Source: Nymphaea colorata (Eukaryota > Streptophyta > Magnoliopsida > Nymphaeales > Nymphaeaceae). Taken from it: a stretch of DNA of 64,000 bases. Made by a program: the position numbers and the translations under genes. The DNA is taken from the NCBI RefSeq assembly GCF_008831285.2, contig NC_045141.1:19588848-19652847 (forward strand). The letters are read 5' to 3'. How positions within the stretch are numbered: the first letter of the stretch is position 1; each line of letters begins with the position of its first letter. A model generated the notes under the pieces. The model ran no database searches. It was not told where the DNA came from and saw only the letters and a program-made list of their open reading frames with translations. Below are positions 1 through 12,989 of the stretch, one piece after another.

Positions 1-87
1 ACGAGGGTCGATGGCAGGACAGCGTCCTTCGTCCCCTGCACAGCGGAAGGTCGACAGACAACCCTCGATATCGACGGCTTTGCTGTT

Positions 88-651
88 CTATGAGGGTAAA
101 GTCGACCCTCGGCCTGCGGCAGGATAACGGGGGTCGACTACGGCGACGCCGGCATCGATTCTTGTTCTTGTAAGTCTTCTTTGAAATAATTTTAGTTGTG
201 AAGAGTAATTTTGTACACTAAATTTCCTTTCTAACTTGAAACAATTACAAATGGCCGCTCCTCTTTTGCACCCTATAACAATTTCAACTTTTTGAAGGAC
301 AGCAATTCCCAATGGGGTTGGTTCAACAAGATCGTGTAGGGGCTGGCAGGCGACAGTTCTCCCTTTTGATTCTACCACTAACGTGCAAGTTGAAACTTCG
401 CATGGGCGGTATCTTGAGGTATCGACGTAGGTTCTTACCATGAAGGGTTGGGTGACTGACTTTTCACTGTCTGCACCTACAATTATTTTTGTCGAATTTG
501 TAGAAACATCCACATTCTGGTCGTATTCAGGAATCCCAATTAAACAATGCAAACTAAGATCTCCTCCAGAATCAGTCTTCCCCTTTCCAGCCCTCATCTT
601 TGCAGCAGCCTCAAACTGGCTTTTTCTAGGTAATATTGCAGACCAAAACAT
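88..651 (-). CDS. Unrecognised 187-codon ORF, possible exon or gene remnant
   Basis: An open frame of 187 codons runs leftward near the window edge. I do not recognise the product. The frame stays open for about 24 codons upstream of its first ATG before a TAG, so it may be an internal exon or a decayed gene. The first 100 residues look protein-like (mixed hydrophobic and charged). The last part is encoded by GC-rich DNA carrying scattered GTCGAC and CCTCG motifs, which suggests the distal half is not coding. No transmembrane segment or known catalytic motif is visible. It could be a fragment of a gene extending off the window, or chance. Confidence 0.2.
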   Translation of the reverse strand: MFWSAILPRKSQFEAAAKMRAGKGKTDSGGDLSLHCLIGIPEYDQNVDVSTNSTKIIVGADSEKSVTQPFMVRTYVDTSRYRPCEVSTCTLVVESKGRTVACQPLHDLVEPTPLGIAVLQKVEIVIGCKRGAAICNCFKLERKFSVQNYSSQLKLFQRRLTRTRIDAGVAVVDPRYPAAGRGSTLPS

Positions 652-3600
652 TTTTGTAGCATCTAATGCAGAACCATATGAAATTGTGGACTCTTCCAGC
701 CATGACCAATACTATGGGATTCAGAGCAACATCATCTAACTCTTCACTGGAGCACTGCAAAGAAAGAGTAGAAATCAGAAACAACTCAACATATGGAAGA
801 ACAAACGATTAGAAAAGGAGAAGCCTCCAAATTATTTCGAAAATTGTGAAATCTCATTGTTTGCTTTAAGGAGTAGGTTCTGAAAAACAATCATAAACAT
901 CTCGCTCAAAATACTGGCAAGCAAGAAGCTCGTGATGATTGGCTTTGTTGAGCTTTTACCTGCAGCTTCAAGCAACCTTTCCAGTTCATGTTATTACATT
1001 TTGAAACCAAGTTGGTGCAACCACGCTGGACAAAGAAATCCCAGACATCTAAACAAAAGATTTATAGCTACCAACCCAAGCAACAAAATTTAAAAGGGTC
1101 GTTGATGGGAGAGGCGACCGTCACCCTCTCCGCTGTGGCCGAGAGGGGAGCCAGGAGTTTTGGTTGAACTATAGTTTTACAATTACAATAGGGGCCAAAA
1201 TAAAAATTTTCAAAAATTTTTATATATGTTAAACTAAATTTTTTGAAATTCACATATAAAATTTTTGAAAATTTTACATCTGAGGAGAGGGCGGGGGCCG
1301 ATCTCTAGTCAAAACAAGAGAGAGAGGCCTGATAGAGAGGGTGACTATTGCCCCTCCTTGTCGGGTCCTCTTGTCCAGCTAGGTTTTGCAAGTTCAGAAG
1401 CAGAGTTGCATGCACCACCAAAAGAAAAAAATAAATATTTTTGAAATTACTGAAAAAGAAATGTCCTTTTAAGTCTTTTCATTTTTTTTGAGTTCCACTT
1501 CGGTCCTTATAAAAAGTTTCTTAATTTAAATAAGGGCATTTTTGTCATTAACCATATTAGTGCATGGAATTTCATGTGATTAAAACATGAGGGCCTTTTT
1601 AGTAGCCTTCAAAAGTTGAGCGTGCATCTGTCATAGTTGCCAAAGATAAGCGCCGGTTTGCATTTTTTTCTTCAAACTTTTCTAATCTAAAATGTGAAGC
1701 AGGTTGCTTGTTATGCCCTTTCACCTACAAAAAGGGGCATGACACTCAATGTCATGTGAAGGCTAAGCAGGTTGTTTGTTATGTCTTTAAAAGAAGTCTG
1801 AAAATTAGCTAGAAAAGTCCAGGGCCTATTTGATGAGCTTTAGAAGCAAGGCGGTGAGGGTGGTGATTTATTATTCATCCGCTTGTTAGGGGCCCTTTTG
1901 CACTTTTATCATAAACTTAGTATCTATTTTCTTGACAAATTTTCCTTAAAAAGTTGGGTTGTTTGCCATTAGAACGACAAATCCAATAATTTAATATCTT
2001 AAAGAGTTATTGTTCTTATTTTCCGGTTGAATAGCTGTTAACAGCGGCCCTAGATTGGAATTATTAACAGTTTTATTAGCATTCTAGAAAAATACTTGCA
2101 GATCGACTCGGCCTTAGTAGGCCCAAGGCTTGAGCAATTTTGATTTCAGCATTCCCATACTTGTATATGTTATTCAAGCATGTTTGAAAGAGCAGTAGCG
2201 ATTTCTCAAAGACTTCATTTAACAAATCGCAGGATATTACAAAAACATAAAGGATTCACCAAATTTGTGTAAAGTAGTGAGTTTCCATGGGACTCGCTGA
2301 GAATGCAAGGATTTCCTCCAGTACTTGAAGTGCTTCGTATCTTGAGAGCTGTCACAAATTGATAGATACGTGCATCTGATCATGAGGTAATTAACCAAAT
2401 AGAGTTAATAGCTTCTGCTCGTTAAACTCAAATCTGCATCTAATGAACTAATATTTGATTAGTTCAATTTGAGAATTTTCATAGAGTAGAACCCATACCC
2501 TTGTCTCCAACATCACAAATTGGCATTAGTTGAGAAGAATGAGTCAAGATCCAATATCTTGTCCTTTTCCCCACCAAGATACCTGAAGATATGTCTTGTA
2601 CAAATGAAGAACTCAAGAGAAATAAATAAAAATAAAAAATATGGTTTTTTTGGGCTTCCAGAAGGATAAATGTTTGGCATTTCAGAAAGGATCCTTGGAT
2701 GCCAGTTGATTCTATCGGGGTTTTGACGTCAACGAATGGCCAAAATTACTGGACTACACAAAGACGTGGTGACCTAATCTCAATTTTTACATGTGCATCT
2801 TCTAATGCCATATATGTATGTTGCCTCTGCTAGTCCAATAGCATGCTTTGTAACTGACAGGTAAAACATAACAGAATTAGTTCTGCGTAGTTACACTCCA
2901 AAATCTAATTTTAACAATTTGAACCAAATGGATGTGTTTCAGAAGCATCATTACGACCGAATTCCAATATGCAAGTCATAAACTGCATGCAACATGAATT
3001 AAACCTCACCATCAATATTCCTGCAAGAAAAACCAGTCTGAGAAGGAACAAGTAACTCGAACTGCAAGGAAACTTGAGCCAAACGCAAAACACGGGTCTA
3101 TCTGACCAGCAAAGCATAGGGTCCTGTTGTGGACTGAGCCCAACAGACTGAAGAGGAGCGCTTATCTGACCATGTTGTTGAACTTCTCCATAAGGCCACA
3201 ACAGTGAACTGCTGCTATATCAAATGTTTCTTAAGTAGCCATGTGAAAGCAAGTAGAACTTTTCTAGCGAGAGAGCAAAAGATAACAGATAGAGCACCTT
3301 AAGCACACACGAGGAGTCACTTATGGGTTCCAGATGGTCATTACTTGAAAGATTGCCTTATTCTTCACTCATTTGGGCATAATCGAGCCAGAAGGTAAAC
3401 ATAAATTTTCCTTAGCACATCAGGTAAGTTTACAACATCAATGACTACAATATTCTACTTGAGCTAGAACTGAATGAACTACATGGATTTAGTACAGGCA
3501 GAGACTCAGAAATGCCGTGACTGTCCTCTGTTGAATCCTGACTTTTACACTTTCTGGTGTTGACCTAGAATTTACATTTTCTCCAACTTGTACAATCATT

Positions 3601-4086
3601 CAGGTGATTCAAAAGAAAAACAATAAAAAGCTGAATGTGAAGGGTTGGCAGTTGATCCTTTATCCACTGCAATATCAAAACAAAATACTAAATCATGTAA
3701 GTAACAAACTCAAAAGCTTAGTGGGGTCAGATGTATAGAACAACAGCAGACATGAAGAGAAGACTCACCTAGCAGAGGAGGATTCAACTGCCAGGGAAAC
3801 ATTCACGTTCTGTAAAATTTTCAATGTCCAATAAGGTTGTCAGCAAAGTTTAACGCTTGGTCGCCCCCATTCACACAAGTGCCAGCATGGAAAGAGAAGA
3901 AGATCAGCCTCCCAATCTAACAGCCCATAGCTCAACCTTATTGACATTTCACACATTTGTGGGGTAGTTGTACAAATTGGTCTGGTGTAACTCACGGCAC
4001 CATAGCTAACCATCCCCACAGAATTGACCAACATGTCTACAGCCAACAGAGTCCCGATTCCCTCGTGTTCCTGCGGCATCCTTTCT
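652..4086. other. Intergenic and YODA 3' flank, no supported gene
   Basis: I see no convincing coding exon here. The part next to the MAPKKK stop codon at 4087 probably contains its 3' UTR. Around 1190-1275 there is a very AT-rich, partly self-complementary stretch built on AAAATTTTT-like words, flanked by two GC-rich pieces (about 1090-1160 and 1280-1370) that contain GAGAGG/CCTCTC words; together these may be a degraded transposon. Short ORFs at 2911-3201 and 3840-4118 (minus) have no recognisable domain. Confidence 0.4.
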
Positions 4087-7000
4087 TTAAGATTTGACAA
4101 ACTGACGTGGATGACCAAGCATAGGAGAGCTTGGTCTTACATCTGGTGACAAGTTTGTATTTGCGGGATTTCTCAAAAGCTGTGATACATGCTCACCCAG
4201 TGCTACTCGTCCACCATATTGCAGTTGATTTTCTCCATAAGTTGGCCTCGAAAATGCCTTTCCACGAATGTTGTTTTCGGTGGCCCTTTTTTCCTGTAAA
4301 ACAGAAGGGCATTCTTGTGCTCCAAAGAAAAAATCAGGTTTCAAGTCGTGATAAGTTCCAATAGTGGAAGAATTCAGGTAGAGGCCAACTGGTGACCTAA
4401 TACCACCATAACTTTCACTATGGATGGAAGAATACTTCAGATGAAATGGGATTGCTCCATTGCCACCAGTAAGCGGTGTAGATGAGCCAGACATAGTGAG
4501 TGGACTTGAGATAGATGCTGGGGACATCCTTCCACTGACATGGTGTGGGGACCTGGAGTGAAGGTGAGGACTTCCAGTCGGGGAGACAGGCAAGGACATG
4601 AATGGTGGCATATGATTATCACTGAAAAGCAAAAAATTGAACCCATGTTAAAACATGATCGTTAACATACTTTCTTACTCTAATAACACAATCCATTTTG
4701 ACAGCTATCAACCATCAAAACAAGCCTTTCAAACGAACTGATGCTTTGAAATCCTTTACAGCTTTACCTCAACAGAATCAGGTCATAATCAGAGGGAGGG
4801 ACCGATAAATTTAGAAAGTACTAAAACTTGACACCCAATCACAATTCCAGAGTAGAACAAAGAACTACATCTTGTGGATCATTGCACTAAAGAGAAGGCA
4901 ACCAACCTGGACAACTGAAAGGATTTTACCACTCTATCCTTCTGGATTGCCATGGCTTCCATATCAAGTGAGGAAAGATGTCTTGCATGTCCAACACCCT
5001 GGTATGCATAGACAGAAATATGAATATGGAACGACAAGTTAAAACGGAGACAAACTACAGTTCAAAGCTAAGAATTGTAGTGCATAAGAAAATATATCAC
5101 CCCTCTTTTGGCAACTGCTGAAAAGGTGATCACAGAAATTACTGGTAACAAGATTCATTGCAGATGATCAGGATGATGATACATATTAGGTAGATCAACA
5201 TGCAATGGAGAGAAATATTGTTCTTGAATCTTTGATTGTCAGGGCAGGATAACATTCTCAGAGTCAAAATTACTAGTTCTTGGAGCACATACCAACTGAC
5301 ACCATCTAGACATATGAGAAAGATTGGCAGTATTTTGTACATTATAACTTCAGTTTAGAGTTTAGAGTCTTTAGACTTGTGACAGAACAAGACCAACTGA
5401 TACACTTTAATAAGCTTTCAAAAAGATGCATCCATTATCCCATAACTCTCTTAAGCAAGAATACAACTGAAGCATACAGTACAAATCTAAGGACAATAAA
5501 CTAGAGAGAAAATGCTACAAGTGGATAGTATCATACCGCTTGCCTTATTATGCTTGTAACATTATTATTCAGTTCACAAGGCTTGCCACTAAGGTCAGGC
5601 CTAGCTAGTGGTGCAGCATTTTTAACAAAAGGGTGCTCCAATAGTTGAGCTGCTGTAGGACGGTCTGATGGATTTCGTTGCAAACATAGCTTCACAAAAT
5701 GCTTTCCTTCATCTGATAGGCTGTCAGGAATTGCTGGAAGCTCCTTACTGTTCCCAATTTTAAATAGTGCAGCAACCTTTGGATCATCAGCAAACAGAGA
5801 GAAAAAGGACGGAAAGAATCAGCAGCGGCATGAGCAATGACACCAAGATAGCATATCATAATTTATAAGTATTCATATAAAATATTATTTGTATAATTGG
5901 AAAATGTCAATGACGTAGCAGGGCATTATAAATCTTCTGTTTAGCTGATGCAGCTGCATTGGCACCCCAAGTCCGAGGTAATCAAGAGAAAAGAGAAAAA
6001 ACATGAAGTTTCACTTGGACATGTAGACAGGTAATTCAGGTCATCTAGCACTTATTGTAATGCCCCAAAAGTTTAATACCATATTGAAGATTGTGTGAGA
6101 ACTTCAAGGGCTTATAAATGAGGGTCATTGATGAGATAATTATCCTGGTTCCTAGCCTTTGTGGGGTTGAATCCGAAACTGCTAGGGGGCAGGTTGGGAT
6201 CCGCAAAACCAGGGGCCCGAGCCCAGAAGTGGGTCGGGTTGTTATAATGGTATCAGAACAGTTTCAACACTCGGACCATGGGTCCCACATGTGCGGACGC
6301 GTGTGCCTTAAGGGGGGTGCATTGTAACACCCCAGAAATTTAGTCTCATATTGAAGATTGTGAAGGATCTTCAAAGGCTTATAAAGGGGGGGTCATTAAT
6401 GAGATGATTGTCCTAGTTCCTAACCTTTTTTAGGCTGGAGCCGAAACTGCTAAGGGGCGGGCTGGGATCCGTCGAACCAGGGGCTCGAACCTAGAAGTGG
6501 ATCGAGTTGTTACAGTGGTATCAGAGCCGGTTTCAACACTTGGACCTACGGACCCACACGCGTGGATGCGTGTGCCTTAAGGAGGGTGTATTGTAACGCC
6601 CCAAAAGTTTAGTCCCGTATTGAAGATTGTGTGAGATTTTCAAGGGCTTATAAATGAGGGTCATTGATGAGATGATTGTCCTGGTTCCTAACCTTTTTGG
6701 GGTTGGATCCGAAACTGCTAGGGGGCGGGTTGAGATCCGCCAAACCAGGGGCCCGAGGCCAGGAGTGGGTCGGGTTGTTATACTTTTGCATCTACACACA
6801 CACACACATGCACTTACATGGATAGCCAAATAAAACTGTAAGTTTATTTTCCAAGATACACTTATTTCCAGCACTACTTTCAGTTTCAGAAGTTCCAGTG
6901 ACAAGAACCACACTGACCCCTTCATACTGGCTCCATGGTGGCTTCCTTGTGGCCATCTCCAATACAGTGCATCCAAGGCTCCATATATCCACAGCAAGAT

Positions 7001-10000
7001 TGCAACCATTTGAGTTTTTAATAACCTGCCCAATTAATCGAATTATACCATGGATTACTGGCAGGTGAGCCAGATTCAGGAAAAGCAACTAAATGGATAG
7101 TCTAAGACTCTAACCTCAGGTGCCATCCAATATGGACTCCCCTTGAATGACAATGCCAGTGAATGACCAGTAACCTGCCAAGGTTAAATAACAACAAATC
7201 AGTGACCAAAAATTAGATAATCCTGTAAAACAATGAGGACCATCAATAACACACCATATAAAGATATTGAATGGTCCAGGAAAATCACTAAAGGTGACAC
7301 AAATAGAATAAGAATGTCATAACTCGTAAGAATCTTCACCATCACGAATGCTAGCTTCATAAAAAGAAATGAAGTTCACAGCAAATCTGGTCAAATTAGC
7401 ATAATGTAGAGTTTACGTACCCTATTAAATTCAAACTGCAGCCAGTTATACTTCATCCATAGAATATCAAATTCTAACATTTATTATCCAGTAGGAATGA
7501 GATCAGGTGAGTTACTTAGGTCACTTTTCAATTTGATACACTGGCGTTGTCATGGGTGCTATAAGCACATCAAACTGAGAAGGAATTTTGGGATACCTTG
7601 CACAAGTTTCAAGTAGAAACCAGACGTTAGATTATGCTACCTTAATCAAAGAGGATTAGATAACACAGAGGGTTTGATGCTAAAAGAACACCCACCAATA
7701 GCATGATCCATATGTAATGGGTTGACCTTGGTCCTTCAATATATTATCTCAATCTGATTGATCCAAATCCAGGTCCAAATTATGGCTTCGGTGCCCCAGA
7801 TAAGACACCACAGTTGGAGCCATTCCTCAGGGTTGGAAACTCCAAACGCAGTTCTACTTCATGTTCATGCTTTTCCATTTAATGATAAGAAGAGAACAAA
7901 TTCTCCAAAGAATTGTACCCCAGGTATTCTGACATAAATATTTTTCTCGATTTCTTGGCTAAATATTTTAGGAATTTTTCAAAATACCTTTTCTTCCAAA
8001 CCTAAGAATTCTGAAAAATGGAAATAAAGAAAAACAACAAAAGCTATCAATGTTTAAACTTTCACATTAATGCAGAAATGAAAAAGTAAAAAAAAAAAGT
8101 AGGCATAACAAATGAAAATAGAACATGTACATTTTCAAAAAAATTGCAAGATAATGCCATGATCTTTTCAGGATGTATATTTGTGGTGATATTTAAAATA
8201 CTGTAATATTTTTGCCGATATCATTGCCTGCCTATCAAGATTTTTCAAACTCTTGGGGATGTTGATGAGTGCTTCACAATACAGATTGAGAAACCAGAGG
8301 CAGTGCAGTCAGAAGTTGAAGACAAAATTAATCATAAAGAAGCGTCCACCAAAAATCCATTCTACAATTGAAATCAAAAACCAGTTTTTATGTATTTTCC
8401 AAGTTTTTATTCAGCTATGCACATGAAATCGACCTAACGAATAATAAGTGCATTCCATAAAGTACACAAGAGGATAGTGCATATTATACCTTCTAACACC
8501 ATCCAGACAAAAGCAGTTGCAAGTCACGTTCAGCAATGTTATATAGCATGGAAATATGTATGATTTCTGTTTGATACCAGTCTAACATAAAGGCATTTGT
8601 TGTTATGTGGTATCTTGTAAAATAGCCATCAGGTGAAGTCAATTAGCCTCTCCATGTATGGCTGGCAAAGCTTACCCATGAACGAGTCTGGTAACCATAA
8701 TTTGTCTATCAAATAAGTTATCTCTCTTCGACTAAAACAGACATGCCATCATCTATAACTTTCCAAAAACAAAAATTGGAATTTCCACAAAGATGATGGA
8801 CTATATAATTGTACAACTTTGAGAATATGGTAGACAGGAATCCAAGTGTTTAAGAGGTTACAAATTGTGCAAAAGCAAGAACAGGGAAAACTCTTTCATT
8901 GACCACAGGATAAACTTGTTCATCTACACAAAAGGAAGGGAAAAAAGAGAACTAGGAGCAGCTCCAAACACCATTGAGGATGCGTCCAGCACTTGGACTT
9001 TCTACTTGTTTAGATAGTGATAAATAGTGTACAAGGAAAGAAAACCAGAAATCTTTAGCAGCCAACATGGTCGAGTAGACATAAAGAAAATAGGTCAGAA
9101 CAAACAGAATATAAAACTTACATGCTTTGCCATCCCAAAATCTGCGAGTTTCACACGGCCATTTGGGTCAACAAGTATATTTGCACCTTTTATGTCCCTA
9201 CGGAGAACATGCACAAAAGACATTTCAAAAGTCTCTTTGAAAAAATAAAATGAATAAGACAAATGATATATAAAATCTAAATTGCTGTCTAAAGAACTGG
9301 CACACACCTGTGGACAGTATTTTTTGCATGCAGATATGCCAGACCAGAGAGAATTTGTTGAGTATAGCTGCGGATAACAGGTTCACTGAATGCCCCATAT
9401 TCTTGAAGTAGTTTATGAATGGAACCACCAGAAACATATTCAAGGTATATGTACAATTTATCATCTATCTGCTTAAAATAAAGAAACATAAAATCAGTTG
9501 TGACAACAGGTATTAAAGAACATTTACGTCAAACCATCACCTTATAATATAAAGTAACAGAGTTTGTACAGACTCATAAGCATTTTGATCTGTAGTTTGT
9601 ATAAACACCACCATTCCATTTAGTGACCAAAGCACATGGAGGGGAGGATCTAAAAGATCCACGCTAATTTACACATCTTATTGTGGAACACTCCAAAAAA
9701 TCACAAATTCAATAATATCCCGGTCCCCCCCCCTCCAAACCAAACGCGCCCCCGCCTCCCCCCCCCCCCCCAACCCAAAAAAAAAAGAAAAAGAAAAAGA
9801 AAACCAAAAAAGAAGGCTAGAAATAGCAAGAAAATTAGTATGTAGAATTAAGTCCTAACATAACTTGGAGGAAAACGAGCACTAATTAGGTCGGATTGAC
9901 TCAAATATATGTGACTTTTCAGCAGAATAGTCATAACCTGACCAAGTATTATATCTTTCTCTCATCCTTGTCTCTTTCTCTCATCCTTGTCCTCCCCATT

Positions 10001-12919
10001 TTTCTGGGTGGATGAACGTTAAGATGGATAGACCTTACTGAACCACAAAAGAAGATTCTTCTATTTGTGACACAAAATTCCAGATGAAAAAAAATGCAAT
10101 ACAAATAAAAAGATTAACCCTTCAATAAATTCTCAACCAAAGGTTCGTCATGGCTTCATAAACAATCAGATGGAGTAAGGGGTCCAGTACATGGAGGCAA
10201 TGGACCAAGTACTTGGATTCTTTTATGGATAGGATGCACTCAGACTTTGAATTTGGAGGTTCTATCATTTGAAAGGATCATTAGCTATTAAGGTTATTCC
10301 CTGCCAAGCAATTTCTGTGCCTTTCGCATAGGTGAAAAATTAACTCCTTCAGTGGATTTCCCAAATGAATACACTTCAGCATATTAAGTCAAGGGAAGCA
10401 AAGACAACTAAATAAGCACATGGATGTGCATAAAAGCTCAACCAAATCTATATGCTAAAGCTCTCAGCCCATGGGGTAATTTTCATTCAACTCATTACTC
10501 ACCATAGATATTCCAAGATTTTTGTGTGTAATGTTTGTGAGTCATATTAAGCTTATAAATCCTCAACAAGACATAGAGCCGATACAAGAAGACAAAAATA
10601 TCATTTAAGCATAGATTAAGTAGGCAGTTCCATAGTAGAAATTACAGAGAGCTTTGGAAAAGCTCTGAATATGCAACAGAAAGTGGAAGTGGTATCATTA
10701 AGAAGAATAAGGCTTACAGTTTCAGATCCATAGTACTGTACTATATTTTGATGTCGCAACCGACTTAGAAGAGCAATTTCCTGTTAAAGCAAATGTAACC
10801 TTAGAAATTCACAAAATTCTGACCACATAATGTAGACATGAAATTAAACATCTCAAAGGTTCATCAGATATAAAAACCAAATAAACTTTTCCAGAGGGAA
10901 TGGAAGTATGTTGTGGATCCATGACAAGGAATTCACCTGTCCCAGTTGTCTTGCACATTCTTTTGACTTTGCATCATCTGCAAACAATGTGACCTCTTTC
11001 ATTGCACACATGTCACCACTCTCACTGAAGGCAAACAGAAAAATGAAAGGGACTATCTAGTCAATACAAGGGAGTAAAATATTGGGAAAAAAATGCTACA
11101 GTGCCTGACAGTGTAACAGCAAATCTTTGTCTCCAATAATGAAATTTAGAAGGCATATTTACATGAATGTATAAGGGACAAAACTCAACTCAATAGCAAA
11201 TAATCTTAAACCCATGAGTTCCTCACTGCATGATTCATGAACTACAATTAAGAAGTTCGAACCACAGAATGAGATAAACTTTAAGAAGCTTGCAAAAGGG
11301 AAACCCATAAACAAGGATAGCATGACTCAAATTTCAAGTATGAGAAACCAACGAGAAATTAGTCAGAAGACAAGACACTAAAGTTATAGGTAAATAAATT
11401 AGCAGCCTTAGTCATGATTGTAGGGGAATATACATACTTGCTGAATCCAACATAAACATGTCCAAATGTGCCCCGGCCCAAAAGCTTTCCTTTCTTCCAA
11501 CGCAAGCCAGGACTAGGGGGATTTTCTGCCTTGCCAGGACTACGTGGGAGTGAGGATGATGTGGTTGTCAATGCATTTGATGAACAAAAGGGATTAGCAT
11601 TAGATATTATCAACGGAGGCAGAGGTAACTTGTGACACTGTTGCTGCTTTCCTTCATCTTGCCAGCTAGTTGGTGATTCTGGGCCTGCACCACCAGCTCG
11701 TGGATGTAATGGTGTGACCGCACCACTATGTATTCTAGAACTAGGGCCTGGACTTGCCATTCTGGGGCTAGGTATTGGAGAATATTCTGGACTGCCCCTA
11801 CTAGGTTGCCAGAATAGCTGCCCTGACAAATCTCCCCCAACAGAATTATGCCCAGAATTATGACCTGAACCTGGACTGGAGCAATGACCTGATCCAAAGG
11901 GCAAAGTTTCAGGGTATGCTTTTGGAGCCCAGAAGCAGCCATTTTGTTGCTCAGAACTGAAAACTTGCAACGGACTTCTAGAAGGGCTTGACATTGAGCT
12001 ATCAGGACCACTTCCAAAAGCATGATACTGCGGAATCTGCAAGCTTGGTGGGTGTTCAATGGTACTTAAAGGTCCTCTTCTCTTTGAAGTATGAGAAACC
12101 TGGGAGAATTGTGGTAAATTTGCAGGTTTCAGAGTCTGCCTTGAATTCTTTTGACCGACAATAGGAGAACTAGCTGGACGCATAACACTTCAGCCACACA
12201 ACAGAGAAAAGAAAAAGTCAGTTCACTTGAAAATAGAAATCATATGCTTTTAATTTGAAAACACATAGCAGAACAAAATATCCATAGATAAAAGGGTATT
12301 AAAATTAACAATCACTGTTAAAAAGTGAAACATGAACAAACCTGGAACGGCTGCTAGCAACAGATTTATTGGAATGTCCATTGCCCTTAGGACTATGATG
12401 ACCATATCCAACAATCTGGCGTGGTTCAGTTGGATCATCACTGTCAATTGAACACTCACTAGAGACAGATGCAGTTCCGGTCCCCAAGCCACAATCAGCA
12501 TCAGTGGTATCAGGCTTGCTTGATGCCTTCTCAGGAGCAGGAAGAGGAAGAAAGGATGATGGTTTTTCATGCTTGCTCAATTTTGATTGGTGAGCACCAA
12601 CTGCTGGCTTTCTGAGATCTGTATGTGAATGCTGTACACCTGGGAGTGGTAGTACTTGAGAATGTAGCCTGTCAGCAAAACTTTGACAACGAGAAACCTG
12701 GTTAGATGGTGATGTTGACCGAGACTCTGCTCGGGAAGCAGAGCCCTTCTCTGAAATTGTGTCAATGCTCTGCCTTCTAAATCCTGCTTTAGATCGAAAA
12801 CTGCCTTTTTCTTCAGATAAGATCTTCAATTTTCGAAAATGAAAATTTTCAAATATATTATCTTTGCCTGTCTTCTTCTTTGCTTCTTTGGAAGAAGATT
12901 TTCCCCACCATGAAGGCAT
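4087..12919 (-). CDS. YDA: YODA-like MAP kinase kinase kinase (MEKK-type)
   Basis: Serine/threonine MAPKKK of the plant YODA/MAPKKK3/5 group, which acts above MKK4/5 and MPK3/6 in stomatal, embryo and inflorescence development (family knowledge). Coding exons, minus strand: 12342-12919, 11438-12187, 10937-11024, 10718-10780, 9308-9468, 9122-9197, 7115-7174, 6918-7025, 5537-5776, 4907-4998, 4087-4621. They give 2,751 nt, 916 aa, with phase kept at every junction. The start MPSWWGKSSSKEAKKK is the typical YODA N terminus. A long Ser/Pro-rich regulatory region follows. The kinase domain spans roughly residues 424-685: glycine loop G430-x-G-x-x-G435, catalytic Lys452, HRDIKGAN with Asp548, DFG 566-568 and APE ending at 592. 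The C-terminal tail is Ser/Pro-rich. Introns are large; intron 8 contains a TRIM-like element. The exact C terminus (stop at 4087) rests on the open frame only. Confidence 0.94.
6056..6782 (+). mobile_element. TRIM-like retroelement with three LTRs in tandem
   Basis: Three near-identical direct repeats of about 191 bp (6056-6246, 6323-6514, 6592-6782) begin TGTAA and end TTAYA. They are separated by two spacers of 76-77 bp. Each spacer starts with a primer-binding site for initiator tRNA-Met (TGGTATCAGAGC, perfect at 6516-6527; mutated at 6248-6259). Each ends with a purine-rich tract (CCTTAAGGGGGGTGCA / CCTTAAGGAGGGTGTA) just before the next LTR. There is no coding capacity. This is the LTR-PBS-PPT-LTR layout of terminal-repeat retrotransposons in miniature, here as LTR-int-LTR-int-LTR. 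Candidate target duplication: CTTAT on the left and CTTTT on the right (imperfect). It lies in intron 8 of the YODA-like gene, opposite to gene orientation. Confidence 0.85.
9721..9777. repeat. C-rich low-complexity tract in YODA intron 4
   Basis: Runs of 10 or more C are interspersed with short A/G interruptions, followed by an A-rich tract. On the transcribed (minus) sense this is G-rich. Confidence 0.8.
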
Positions 12920-12989
12920 AGTGCCAATGATATTGTTTGCTGGAAATGTTGGGCTTGGGCGCCCCTTCGTCTTTCTTTGGCTTTACAAT

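Noticed and set aside
6118-6327. 69-codon plus-strand ORF
   Set aside because: It lies wholly within the TRIM-like LTR and spacer, with no protein-like features.
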